A stretch of 64,000 nt of DNA from JASLEW01 sp035544875 (lineage in GTDB: Bacteria > Acidobacteriota > Thermoanaerobaculia > Multivoradales > UBA5704): positions 62,001-126,000 of the forward strand of contig DASZZP010000081.1 of assembly GCA_035544875.1 (NCBI GenBank), read 5' to 3'. Positions 43,421 to 50,848 of this stretch are shown piece by piece. The notes beneath the pieces were generated by a model, which was given only the letters and a program-made list of their open reading frames with translations, was not told the DNA's origin and ran no database searches. Made by a program: the position numbers and the translations under genes. How positions within the stretch are numbered: the first letter of the stretch is position 1; each line of letters starts with the position of its first letter.

Positions 43421-44857
43421 CTACGACAGCTGCGGCGGTGGGTGGAGGAGGTTGCTGAGCACCTTCTCGACCGGGGCCGAGTAGAAATCGCGGGTGCAGC
43501 GCCAGCGGGCCAGGCGCTGGAGGGGGCGGCGCCAGGGGCGGACGCGGTCCCAGGCGACCTGCTGGAAGAACTTGAAGCGCTCGATGAGACGGTACTTCTC
43601 GGGCGAGACCCAGGGGCCGATCGAGCCGACGAAGTCGAAGTCGCTCCACTCGTCGAGGCTGCAGGGCAGGGCGAAGCCGTTGGCCACCGCCTCATGGGTG
43701 ATCGAGGAGCCGGGGTAGGGCTTGAAATAGAAGATCGGGGTCTGGAAGTCGGGGCTCATGGCGCGCAGGCGCTTGACCACCTTGAGGGTGGCGCGGATGC
43801 TGTCGTCGCTCTCCTCGGGGAAGCCGACGATGAACGGGAAGTTGACGGCGACGCCGTAGCGCCGGCAGCGCTCGGCGCAGAAGAAGACCTGTTCGAGCTT
43901 GATGTCTTTCTTGATCCGATCCATCATCTCCTGCGAGCCGGACTCGACGCCGATCAGCAGCCGGCGCAGGCCGGACTGCTTGCATTTGGCGAAGATTTCC
44001 TCGGAGAGGCGGTGGCCCTGGTCGGCGCGCATGGTGGCCGCCCAGGTGATGGGCAGCTTCCGGCCGATGAACTCGTCCGCGACCGCCGCAACGCGGTCGG
44101 GGTAGGTGAAGTAGGTCTCGTCCTGGAAATTGACGTCGTCGAAGCGGTAGCGGTGCCAGAGGGCCTCGATCTCCTCGCCGATGCGCTGCGGCGCGAGCCC
44201 CGTCCACTTGCGGTTGTAGACGAAGGGGTCGGCGCAGAAGGCGCAGCGAAAAGCGCAGCCCTGCGAGGAGATGTAGTCCAGCTGGCGCTTGCCCTTGAGC
44301 GGGAAGTAGCGCTCCACCTCGATCAGGCTGTAGTCGTGCGGGCGCAGCTCGTTGACGTCGCGCAGCGGCCGCGGCGGGTTGAGCCGCGCCGACCCGTCGG
44401 CCTCGCGGTAGGTGCAGCCCTGGCAGCCGGCGAGCGATTGGCCGCTCGCCAGGCGCTCCAGGATCTCGGTGAAGGTGATCTCGCCCTGCGCTTGCACGGT
44501 GATGTCGACGCTCGGCTCGTCCAGGCACTCGCGGCCGAACATCGACGGATGCCAGCCTCCCCAGACCACGGGTATGTCGGGGCGGTGCGCCTTGGCGGCG
44601 CGCGAGATGCGCACTGCATCGGCGATTGGGGCGCCGGTCAGCACGGTTACACCCAGGCAGAGAGCGCCGTCCAGCTGCGCCACGACCGCCGCGACCGGGT
44701 CGGCCTCCAGCCGCGCGTCGACGATCGCCACATCGTAGCGTTCCGGGTCGAGGTGCGAGGCGATGGTCACCAGGGCCAGCGGCATGGTGAAGAAAACGGC
44801 CTCCGGGTTGTAGAGGACGATTTTTTGACGCGCTGGGCGCCGCGCTGTCTCGCTCAC
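43421..44857 (-). CDS. Radical SAM enzyme, B12-binding type, last in operon
   Basis: A protein of 478 residues starting at GTG 44857, which overlaps the preceding stop (GTGA). The N-terminal Rossmann part contains ALVTIASHLDPERYDVAIVD and a GVTVLTGAPIADAVRI segment; it lacks a clear DxHxxG. The iron-sulfur site is C201-x3-C205-x2-C208 (SQGCAFRCAFCADPF). A barrel segment VNFQDETYFTYPDRVAAVAD and the GVESGSQEMMDRIKKDIK motif resemble BchE/hopanoid-type radical SAM enzymes. It is the fourth radical SAM gene of the minus-strand operon. The chemistry cannot be deduced. Confidence 0.9.
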   Translation of the reverse strand: MSETARRPARQKIVLYNPEAVFFTMPLALVTIASHLDPERYDVAIVDARLEADPVAAVVAQLDGALCLGVTVLTGAPIADAVRISRAAKAHRPDIPVVWGGWHPSMFGRECLDEPSVDITVQAQGEITFTEILERLASGQSLAGCQGCTYREADGSARLNPPRPLRDVNELRPHDYSLIEVERYFPLKGKRQLDYISSQGCAFRCAFCADPFVYNRKWTGLAPQRIGEEIEALWHRYRFDDVNFQDETYFTYPDRVAAVADEFIGRKLPITWAATMRADQGHRLSEEIFAKCKQSGLRRLLIGVESGSQEMMDRIKKDIKLEQVFFCAERCRRYGVAVNFPFIVGFPEESDDSIRATLKVVKRLRAMSPDFQTPIFYFKPYPGSSITHEAVANGFALPCSLDEWSDFDFVGSIGPWVSPEKYRLIERFKFFQQVAWDRVRPWRRPLQRLARWRCTRDFYSAPVEKVLSNLLHPPPQLS

Positions 44858-46023
44858 ACTAGCTCCTTGACCGAAGAGGCCGCCGCGCCGCGCTGCGCCA
44901 GGGTGCAGACGCACTTGCGGCAGATCGCGTCGCGCTGCACGTCGAGGCCGCGGCGCCAGGCGAGGGCCGCCGGAGAATTGAGGATCGCGCCCAGGCTGCC
45001 CTCGCGGTGGAGATTGCCGAGCGCCGGCTGGAAGAAGCAGGGACGCACCGTGCCATCGGCCTCGATCACGGTCGAGACCCAGGGGGCGTTGCAGACGTTG
45101 GGGTGAAAATCGCCCTGCCCGTGCAGCGCCGCGTAGTACTGCAGCAGGCGCCGCCGCAGCTTCTCGGGGCTCTCGAGAATGAAGCCGTCCGCAAAGTCCC
45201 GGGCGTGCTCGCGCGCCAGCGCCGCGAGCTCGGCGGCGAGCAGCGGCAGCTCCTCCTCGGCGAGCGCCACCTGCTCGACGCGCTCGGGGCCCCAGCTGCC
45301 GGGCCGATTGAAGGCGTCGGTCGAGACGTCGGCGGCGAGGAAGCTGATGCGCTCGAGGCCCAGCTCGCGGGCCGCCGCGACGGTGGCGCGCAGGTGACGG
45401 AAGTTGAGCCGCTGCACGGTGCAGCGCCCGGCGACCGGCAGCGCCGGCGCAGCGCAGCGCAGCGCCGCGACCCCTTCGGCGAGCTTGGCGTAGGCGCGCG
45501 GGATGTCGCGGATCCGGTCATGGACCGCTTCTGGTCCGTCGAGGCTGACGATGACCTCCTCGCAGTAGCGCGCGAGCTCCAGGGCATCGCGCTTGAGCAG
45601 CAGGCCGGTCGAGAGCACCGTGATGCCGATGCCGGCCGCGCGCAGCTGCGCGCACATTTCCCACAGCCGGGAGTGGAGAAGCGCCTCGCCGCCCGACAGC
45701 AGCACCTTGCGCACGCCCAGCCCGCGCCACTCGGCGAGCCAGCGCGCCACGTCGTCGACCGCGATCTCCTGCTTGCGCTTGTCGCGCCAGATGTCGCACA
45801 TGACGCAGCGGCAGTTGCAGCGGCTGTGCGGAAAGAGGATGACGATCGGCATCTGGGTGATCGGGTCGGTCTGCGGCAGCAGCGGCGCCTCGCCGGCCGC
45901 CGTCGCCACCCCGGCCGGCGGCGTTTCAACCAGCGCCAGGGCCTCCGGCGACCCGGCCGGCGCCAGGGCCTCGGGCGCGCCAGGCGAGCCGGCGCGCGTG
46001 CGCAGTGGCGCCGTGCCGATCAC
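44854..46023 (-). CDS. Radical SAM/SPASM-type maturase-like protein
   Basis: A protein of 389 residues from GTG 46023, overlapping the methyltransferase stop by four bases. The first 50 residues are Pro/Ala-rich repeats. The iron-sulfur motif is C69-x3-C73-x2-C76 (SRCNCRCVMCDIW), followed by RKVLLSGGEALLHSRLWEM and VIVSLDGPEAVHDRIRD. The C-terminal part has a VCNAPWVSTVIEADGTVRPC segment and a final CRKCVC cluster, the layout of SPASM or twitch domains with auxiliary clusters. SPASM enzymes usually act on ribosomally made peptides or as dehydrogenases; this one is the only SPASM enzyme of the locus. Confidence 0.85.
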   Translation of the reverse strand: MIGTAPLRTRAGSPGAPEALAPAGSPEALALVETPPAGVATAAGEAPLLPQTDPITQMPIVILFPHSRCNCRCVMCDIWRDKRKQEIAVDDVARWLAEWRGLGVRKVLLSGGEALLHSRLWEMCAQLRAAGIGITVLSTGLLLKRDALELARYCEEVIVSLDGPEAVHDRIRDIPRAYAKLAEGVAALRCAAPALPVAGRCTVQRLNFRHLRATVAAARELGLERISFLAADVSTDAFNRPGSWGPERVEQVALAEEELPLLAAELAALAREHARDFADGFILESPEKLRRRLLQYYAALHGQGDFHPNVCNAPWVSTVIEADGTVRPCFFQPALGNLHREGSLGAILNSPAALAWRRGLDVQRDAICRKCVCTLAQRGAAASSVKELV

Positions 46024-47072
46024 CGCCGGGTCAGCTCCAGCAGGTAGTGGTCGGCGAGCCAGGGCAGCGGCGGCCAGCGCTCCAGCCGGCGCTCCCAGCG
46101 ATCGAGCCGCCGCACCAGTCCGCCATGCCGCGCCGCCCACGGCTCGACATAGGTCGGCGGCAGCAGCGCCCCGAGGGCGCCGGCCCGCCGCAGCTCGAAG
46201 GCCGGCGCCAGAGCGCGCCGCACGGCGCCGATCGTCGGATAGCGGATGGTCATGCCGCGCCACGTTGCGCCGCCGCGCCGCAGGCGGCGGAAGGCCTTGC
46301 GCGGCTCGCCGCGGAGCAGGAACCAGGCCCACTCCCAGGGCACCGCCGGCCCCATCACGCAGAGCACCGCCGTCGCCCCGCGCCGCAGGCAGCCGGCCAG
46401 CGCGCGGCCGGTTTCTCGGAGGTCGCCGACACAGTTGAGGCCACCGAAGTTGGACAGCGCGCCGTCGAACGGCGGCCCCAAGCGCGGGCCAGGACCCGCG
46501 CGCCGGATCAATTGCGGGTCGGGACCCGCGCGCCGGCTCAATTGCGGGCGGGGCTGCCCCTCCTCGGCCGCCTCGCCAAAGGCCGCCGCCAGCTCCTCGA
46601 TCGCCAGCCGCCGCGTCTCGACCAGCGGCGCCAGGCCCGCCGCCGCGACCTTGGCCTGCGCCCGCTCGACCATGGCGCCGGAGAGATCGGTCGCCAGCAC
46701 GCGCACCCCGCGCCGCGCCAGGTGGACGGCGTCCTCGCCGGTGCCGCAGTTGAGCTCGAGCACCGTCGCGCCGGGAGCGAAGCAGGCGTCGAGCCGCCGC
46801 CACACCGCCTGCCGCAGCAGCGTCCCGAGCGCGCTGTGAGTGAAGCCCGCGTCGTAATCCTCGGCCAGCGCGTCGAACGCCGAGAGGGCCGCGGCTTTCG
46901 CCTGTCGCGGCAGCCGCCGTCCGGTGATGGACGGGCGGCATTCCCCGGAGGGATCTTCCGGCAGGTCGGCCGCGGCTTTTGCCTGTCTCGGCAGCCGCCG
47001 TCCGGTGATGGACGGGCGGCATTCCCCGGAGGGATCTTCCGGCAGGTCGCTGGTGGCGTCCATCGTCGACAT
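46020..47072 (-). CDS. SAM-dependent methyltransferase with repeat-derived N-terminus
   Basis: Taken from ATG 47072 (350 residues), because no start codon lies between the repeat region and the domain. Residues 9-62 are two copies of a 27-residue unit (LPEDPSGECRPSITGRRLP) encoded by an 81-bp tandem duplication. The methyltransferase begins near residue 63 (SAFDALAEDYDAGFTHSALG), with motif I VLELNCGTGEDAVHLARRGV and VLATDLSGAMVERAQAK. An Arg/Pro-rich insertion with a 30-bp tandem repeat follows near residue 180. GLNCVGDLRETGRALAGCL and a C-terminal LADHYLLELTRR end it. It resembles the 33.2 kb methyltransferase in layout. Real translation may start inside the repeat at a non-ATG codon. Confidence 0.8.
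   Translation of the reverse strand: MSTMDATSDLPEDPSGECRPSITGRRLPRQAKAAADLPEDPSGECRPSITGRRLPRQAKAAALSAFDALAEDYDAGFTHSALGTLLRQAVWRRLDACFAPGATVLELNCGTGEDAVHLARRGVRVLATDLSGAMVERAQAKVAAAGLAPLVETRRLAIEELAAAFGEAAEEGQPRPQLSRRAGPDPQLIRRAGPGPRLGPPFDGALSNFGGLNCVGDLRETGRALAGCLRRGATAVLCVMGPAVPWEWAWFLLRGEPRKAFRRLRRGGATWRGMTIRYPTIGAVRRALAPAFELRRAGALGALLPPTYVEPWAARHGGLVRRLDRWERRLERWPPLPWLADHYLLELTRR
46484..46543 (-). repeat. 30-bp tandem repeat in the methyltransferase gene
   Basis: Two adjacent 30-base units (46484-46513 and 46514-46543) agree at 27 positions and keep the reading frame, giving duplicated Arg-Arg-Ala-Gly-Pro blocks. Confidence 0.8.
46887..47048. repeat. 81-bp tandem duplication carrying REP-like hairpins, copies 2 and 3
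   Basis: 46887-46967 and 46968-47048 are near-identical, with two differences that I see. Each contains the hairpin unit of 43381-43420, here with a one-base bulge in the stem and in inverse orientation. The duplication is in frame with the methyltransferase gene and lies at its 5' end. Confidence 0.85.
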
Positions 47073-47127
47073 CGCCTGGCTCGTCCTCACTCGCCGCTGT
47101 CCGCCGCCGTCGTCGCCGCCGCCCCGC

Positions 47128-48600
47128 TCAGGCCCCCGCCGATCCCGCCGCCCGCGCCGCACTAGCCCCCGCCGCTGCCGCGACCGGCCCCGCACCCGCG
47201 GCGACCCCCGGCCCCCCCGGCTGCGCGGCCAGCGCCAGCAGGGCGCTCTTGGCTTCGGCGGCCAGCGCGCGCTTCTCGGCCGCTGCCGCGGGGTCGCTGG
47301 CATCGAGCCGCGAGGCGGCGACCTCGTTGCGCAGCCACTGGTCGGCGTGGCCGTAATAGACGCGCGAGCCCTGCCCCTCGATCCGGTAGTCGCGGTCGGT
47401 GGCTTCGGCCCAGTCCCTGGGCAGCGCCAGACGGCCGCTCACCTCGTGGTAGAAGGTGGTGTTCTTGATCGGGTAGGCGACGGTAGTGAAGAAGATGTCC
47501 GGGTTGGACTTGCGCACGTGGTCGACCGTCGCCTCGATGTCCGCCGGCTCTTCGCCCGAGTAGCCCCACATGAGGAACATCCCGACCTGGATGCCGTGGC
47601 GCTGCGCGGCGTGCGTGGCCCACTGCACCTGCTCGACCGTGACCCCGCGCTCCATGGCGTCGAGGATGCGCTGGCTGCCGCTCTCCGAGCCGATCCAGAC
47701 CCGGTAGCAGCCCATCTCGGCCAGCGTCGCCAGCACCTCGTCCTTGAGCAGGCGGTCGGCGCGCGAAATGGTCTCGAATGGCCGCTGCAGGCGGCGCCGC
47801 TTGAGCTCGCCGGCGAACTCGAACAGCCAGCGGTGGTGGATGGTGAAGACGTCGTCGGCATACCACAGCTGCTCGGGCCCGTAGGTCTCCAGGATGTGGG
47901 CGACCTCGTCGGCACAGTCGAGCGGGCTGCGCCGGCGGTGGGTGAAGCCGAAGACCGCATGCGAGCACCAGCGGCAGCGGTAGGGACAGCCGCGGGCGGT
48001 GATCAGGTTGACGCTGCCCATCCCATGGTGGCGGCGCCAGACCTCGACGTAGCGCGCGATGTCGATCTGCTCGCGGTCCGGCCAGGGCAGCCGGTCGAGC
48101 TCGGCGATCTGCGGCCGGTCGGGATTGGTGACCAGCGCCCCCTCCTCGTCGCGGAAGACCGTGCCCAGCACGCCGTGCAGCCGGTGCGGTCCGCGCGCCG
48201 CCAGCGCCGGCAGCAGCTCGGCCATGGTCTGCTCGCCTTCGCCGTTCACCACCACGTCGGCGCCGCGCCGCAGGTACTCCTCCGGGTAGTTGGCCGACTC
48301 CGGGCCGCCGAGCACCACCGTCCAGCCGTGGCGCTTGGCGGCGGCGATCACGTCGAGCACCGGCTGGCGGGTCATCAGGTTGGTGTAGATCCCGACCACC
48401 CCGCCGGGAGTGGCCTGCAGGCGGGCGAACAGCTCCTCGCGCTTGGCGAAGGTGGTGTCGAAGAAGTCGACGCCGAAGCCGGCGCGCCGCAAGTAGGCCG
48501 AGATATAGAGCAGCCCCAGGGTGGGGTAGGGCTTCATGATCTGCAGCTCTTTCTCGTCCTCGTAGAGAAAGTAGCCGTGGGTTAGCAGGACGTCGGCCAT
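47128..48600 (-). CDS. Radical SAM enzyme, B12-binding type, second in operon
   Basis: A protein of 490 residues from ATG 48600. The N-terminal domain (ADVLLTHGYFLYEDEKELQ, YISAYLRRAGFGVDFFDTTF) and the IYTNLMTRQPVLDVIAAAKRH, GEGEQTMAELLPAL elements give the B12-type Rossmann fold. The cluster motif is C205-x3-C209-x2-C212 (ARGCPYRCRWCSHAVFG). It continues with LWYADDVFTIHHRWLFEFAG and VWIGSESGSQRILDAMERG. The end is an Ala/Gly-rich tail of about 40 residues. It starts two bases after the previous gene and is closely related to it. Confidence 0.9.
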   Translation of the reverse strand: MADVLLTHGYFLYEDEKELQIMKPYPTLGLLYISAYLRRAGFGVDFFDTTFAKREELFARLQATPGGVVGIYTNLMTRQPVLDVIAAAKRHGWTVVLGGPESANYPEEYLRRGADVVVNGEGEQTMAELLPALAARGPHRLHGVLGTVFRDEEGALVTNPDRPQIAELDRLPWPDREQIDIARYVEVWRRHHGMGSVNLITARGCPYRCRWCSHAVFGFTHRRRSPLDCADEVAHILETYGPEQLWYADDVFTIHHRWLFEFAGELKRRRLQRPFETISRADRLLKDEVLATLAEMGCYRVWIGSESGSQRILDAMERGVTVEQVQWATHAAQRHGIQVGMFLMWGYSGEEPADIEATVDHVRKSNPDIFFTTVAYPIKNTTFYHEVSGRLALPRDWAEATDRDYRIEGQGSRVYYGHADQWLRNEVAASRLDASDPAAAAEKRALAAEAKSALLALAAQPGGPGVAAGAGPVAAAAGASAARAAGSAGA

Positions 48601-48602
48601 GG

Positions 48603-50171
48603 TCAGTTCCAGCTCTTGCTCAGGTCGGGTGCCGCCGGGGCAGCATAGTCCTTCTGGATCGCGGTCGGGCGCTCGCTGCGGCAACTGCCCTCCAGGCGGC
48701 CGAGCTCGAACCAGTCGCGGCTGAGCGCCGCCAACTCCTCGGCCAGCCCCGGCTCGTGCGCACCGGAGTCGCTGCCGCCGCCCCCGCCGCCACTGTCCCC
48801 GCCGGCCCCGCTTCCCCCATTCTCGCGCGCCGCGCGCAGCCGTTGGTGCAGCCGCAGGTCGCGGTGCAGCAGGCGGTGGAGGTGGCGGTAGAAGGGCGTC
48901 TGATAGGTCCCCTGGAACATCATCGCCAGGTCGTTGCTGTCCTGCCAGTGGTCCTTGGCGCCGAGCTGCGCCTTGACCATGGCGTGGAACTTGGTGCCGG
49001 GCAGCGGGTAGCTGACGCTGATCCCGATGTCGTCGGGCAGCGTCTCCCGCACCAGCTGCACGGTGGCCATGATGTCGTCGAGCGTCTCGCCGGCATAGCC
49101 GAACTGGAGAAAGAAGCACGCCTTGACCCGGGCCTGCCGCAGCCGCTCCCGCGCCACTGGCACCAGCCTCGCCTCGGTGCCCTTGTCCATCGCGTCGAGG
49201 ATCTTCTGGCTGCCGCTCTCGACCCCCAGCCAGACCTCGACGCAGCCGGCGCGCGCCAGCGCCGCCACCGCCTTCTCGGTCATCAGGTCGACGCGCGACT
49301 GGATCATGAACGGGATCGCGGCATCGCGGGCCCGGATCTCCTCGGCCAGCTCGGCCACCCACCGCGGCTGCAGCCCGAAGATGTCGTCGGCGAACCAGAC
49401 GTGGTCAGGCTTGAGCTGGCGCTTGACCAGCGCCATCTCCTCGGCCACGCTGGCCGGCGAGCGCATGGCGTAGCGCTGTCCCCAGATCGGCTTGGCGCAC
49501 CAGTTACAGTGGAACGGGCATCCCCGCGTCGTCGCCAGGTTGAGGCTGTAGTAGCCGTGCGCGCCGCGCCAGGCAGCGCGGTAGCGCTCCACGTCGAGCA
49601 GGTCCCAGGCCGGGAAGGGGAAGAGGTCGGGATGACGCTCGGCCGGGCGCGCCGCATTGCGCCGCACCCCGCCTGGCTGCTCCGGATCGGGCACCGCCAG
49701 GCCGCACAGCTCCTCCGGCCTGCCCGGGTGGCGGCCCGAGAGGACGTCGACCAGCTCGCCCAGGCTGTGATCCGCCTCGCCGGTGAGCACGTACTGCACC
49801 CCTTCGCGGAAGTAGACCTCGGGGTGGTCGGAGACGTCGGCGCCGGCGGCGATCACCGCCGCTCCCTGCGCCCGCGCCATGCCGGTCATGCGGCAGGCCG
49901 CCCGCCGGCTGTGGCCGAGGCACATCTTGTTGAGGAAGTTGAACTGGTCTTCATAAAGCGCGACGATGGCGGGGCGGTGGCGCTCGAGGCTGGCGGCGAA
50001 CTCCTCCTCGCCCTCGGCCAGCATGGCGTCGAACAGCGCCACCGAGTAGCCGCGGCTGCGCAGCAGGCTCGCGGCATAGAGCGTGCCGAGAGGCGCATAG
50101 GGGCGCATCTTCTCGACCTGCTTGGGGTCGTTCTTGAGGAAGAAAGAGTGGGCGAGGAGGATGTCCGTCAT
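48603..50171 (-). CDS. Radical SAM enzyme, B12-binding type, first in operon
   Basis: A protein of 522 residues from ATG 50171, the first gene behind the promoter at 50285-50314. The domain order is that of BchE-like enzymes: TDILLAHSFFLKNDPKQVEK, GTLYAASLLRSRGYSVALFD, a VLTGEADHSLGELVDVL segment, then C218-x3-C222-x2-C225 (TRGCPFHCNWCAKPIWG), VWFADDIFGLQPRWVAELA and VWLGVESGSQKILDAMDKG. A Gly/Ser-rich insertion (about residues 445-475) interrupts the tail. Together with its neighbour it may act on one substrate in turn; both have similar lengths and motifs. Confidence 0.9.
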   Translation of the reverse strand: MTDILLAHSFFLKNDPKQVEKMRPYAPLGTLYAASLLRSRGYSVALFDAMLAEGEEEFAASLERHRPAIVALYEDQFNFLNKMCLGHSRRAACRMTGMARAQGAAVIAAGADVSDHPEVYFREGVQYVLTGEADHSLGELVDVLSGRHPGRPEELCGLAVPDPEQPGGVRRNAARPAERHPDLFPFPAWDLLDVERYRAAWRGAHGYYSLNLATTRGCPFHCNWCAKPIWGQRYAMRSPASVAEEMALVKRQLKPDHVWFADDIFGLQPRWVAELAEEIRARDAAIPFMIQSRVDLMTEKAVAALARAGCVEVWLGVESGSQKILDAMDKGTEARLVPVARERLRQARVKACFFLQFGYAGETLDDIMATVQLVRETLPDDIGISVSYPLPGTKFHAMVKAQLGAKDHWQDSNDLAMMFQGTYQTPFYRHLHRLLHRDLRLHQRLRAARENGGSGAGGDSGGGGGGSDSGAHEPGLAEELAALSRDWFELGRLEGSCRSERPTAIQKDYAAPAAPDLSKSWN

Positions 50172-50284
50172 GGCAGCGCCAATACCCCTCGAAACCGGCC
50201 GCCCTCCCGGATGCCCCTCAAAACCCACCCCCCGGCCAGCACCAGGAGCGAAGTCGAAAACGAAAGAAAGCTAAGACCCTTAGC

Positions 50285-50314
50285 AGAATACGTTTTAGCA
50301 TAGCCTGCCGTCAA
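50285..50314 (-). promoter_or_regulatory. Sigma70-type promoter of the radical SAM operon
   Basis: On the minus strand TTGACG (50309-50314) is followed after 18 bases by TATTCT (50285-50290). The -35 box matches the consensus at five of six positions, the -10 at four. The transcript would have a leader of about 105 bases before ATG 50171. The same bases lie at the start of the divergent HTH gene, which leaves little room for a separate promoter. Confidence 0.55.
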
Positions 50315-50848
50315 GTGCACCGCGCCGGGTTCAAGAACTCTGGTTGCGTACGAGAGGGGGGTGCTGTTCTGGGCGGCACCCGCAAGCCGGCGCGGGCACT
50401 TTACCTGGAGGAGCCGAACGTGCGGCTTCTGCGGCGTCGCGATAGCTTGAGCCAGGCCAAGTTCGCAGCACTCATGGGCATCAGCGTTGGCACGTTCCGC
50501 AACTGGGAGCAGGGTCGGCGCAAGCCCAAAGGCAGCGCGCGCGTGCTCCTCCAGGTGGTGGCTGGCCTCCAACCCCGCCCGCCCGCGAGGAGCGCCGAAG
50601 GCCGCTGGACCGACCGGGTTCGCTTCACCACCCGGTCGGGCCAGCGGCCTTCGGCGCTCTCATCGGCGCCTTCCACGACGGTGGCGGAGCGGCGCCAGGC
50701 CGGCCGCGCGTCTCGATCGGCACGAAGCGCGGCGCCGACATCTGGCCCCCTTCGTAAGTGCGCAGGACCAGGCCGGAGCCCTCGGCGGTCGCGGCGCAGC
50801 CGGATAGCAGCAGCCAGCTGTCGCCGTGCGGCACGAGCACCTGCGTGA
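50315..50848 (+). CDS. HTH antitoxin-like protein, C-terminus replaced by read-through
   Basis: From GTG 50315 the protein begins with a short linker and then VREGGAVLGGTRKPARALYL and an XRE helix-turn-helix, RRDSLSQAKFAALMGISVGT followed by FRNWEQGRRKPKGSARVLLQ. This is the pattern of HigA-type antitoxins (about 95-110 residues). A normal stop is missing after residue 85; the frame runs through one arm of a large hairpin and then along the antisense of the neighbouring gene, giving a nonsense tail of 90 residues (total 177). No toxin gene is adjacent. It may be a decayed antitoxin or a DNA-binding regulator of the divergent radical SAM operon; both are guesses. Confidence 0.6.
   Translation: MHRAGFKNSGCVREGGAVLGGTRKPARALYLEEPNVRLLRRRDSLSQAKFAALMGISVGTFRNWEQGRRKPKGSARVLLQVVAGLQPRPPARSAEGRWTDRVRFTTRSGQRPSALSSAPSTTVAERRQAGRASRSARSAAPTSGPLRKCAGPGRSPRRSRRSRIAAASCRRAARAPA
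50590..50659. terminator. Large hairpin between convergent genes
   Basis: Two 29-base arms (50590-50618 and 50631-50659) are complementary at 28 positions around a 12-base loop. It lies where the HTH gene and the secreted-protein gene converge, and includes coding ends of both. It lacks a T-run, so it would act as a bidirectional structural terminator, or be a mobile palindrome rather than a classical intrinsic terminator. Confidence 0.65.

Noticed and set aside
43415..45106. A 563-codon plus-strand frame opposite the radical SAM genes
   Set aside because: It is an antisense shadow: no conserved motif, and the minus-strand genes carry Cys motifs and fitting starts.
46887..47048. CRISPR-like repeat array
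   Set aside because: The two 81-bp units are directly adjacent with no unique spacers, and the only further copy lies 3.5 kb away in the other orientation. No cas genes are present.
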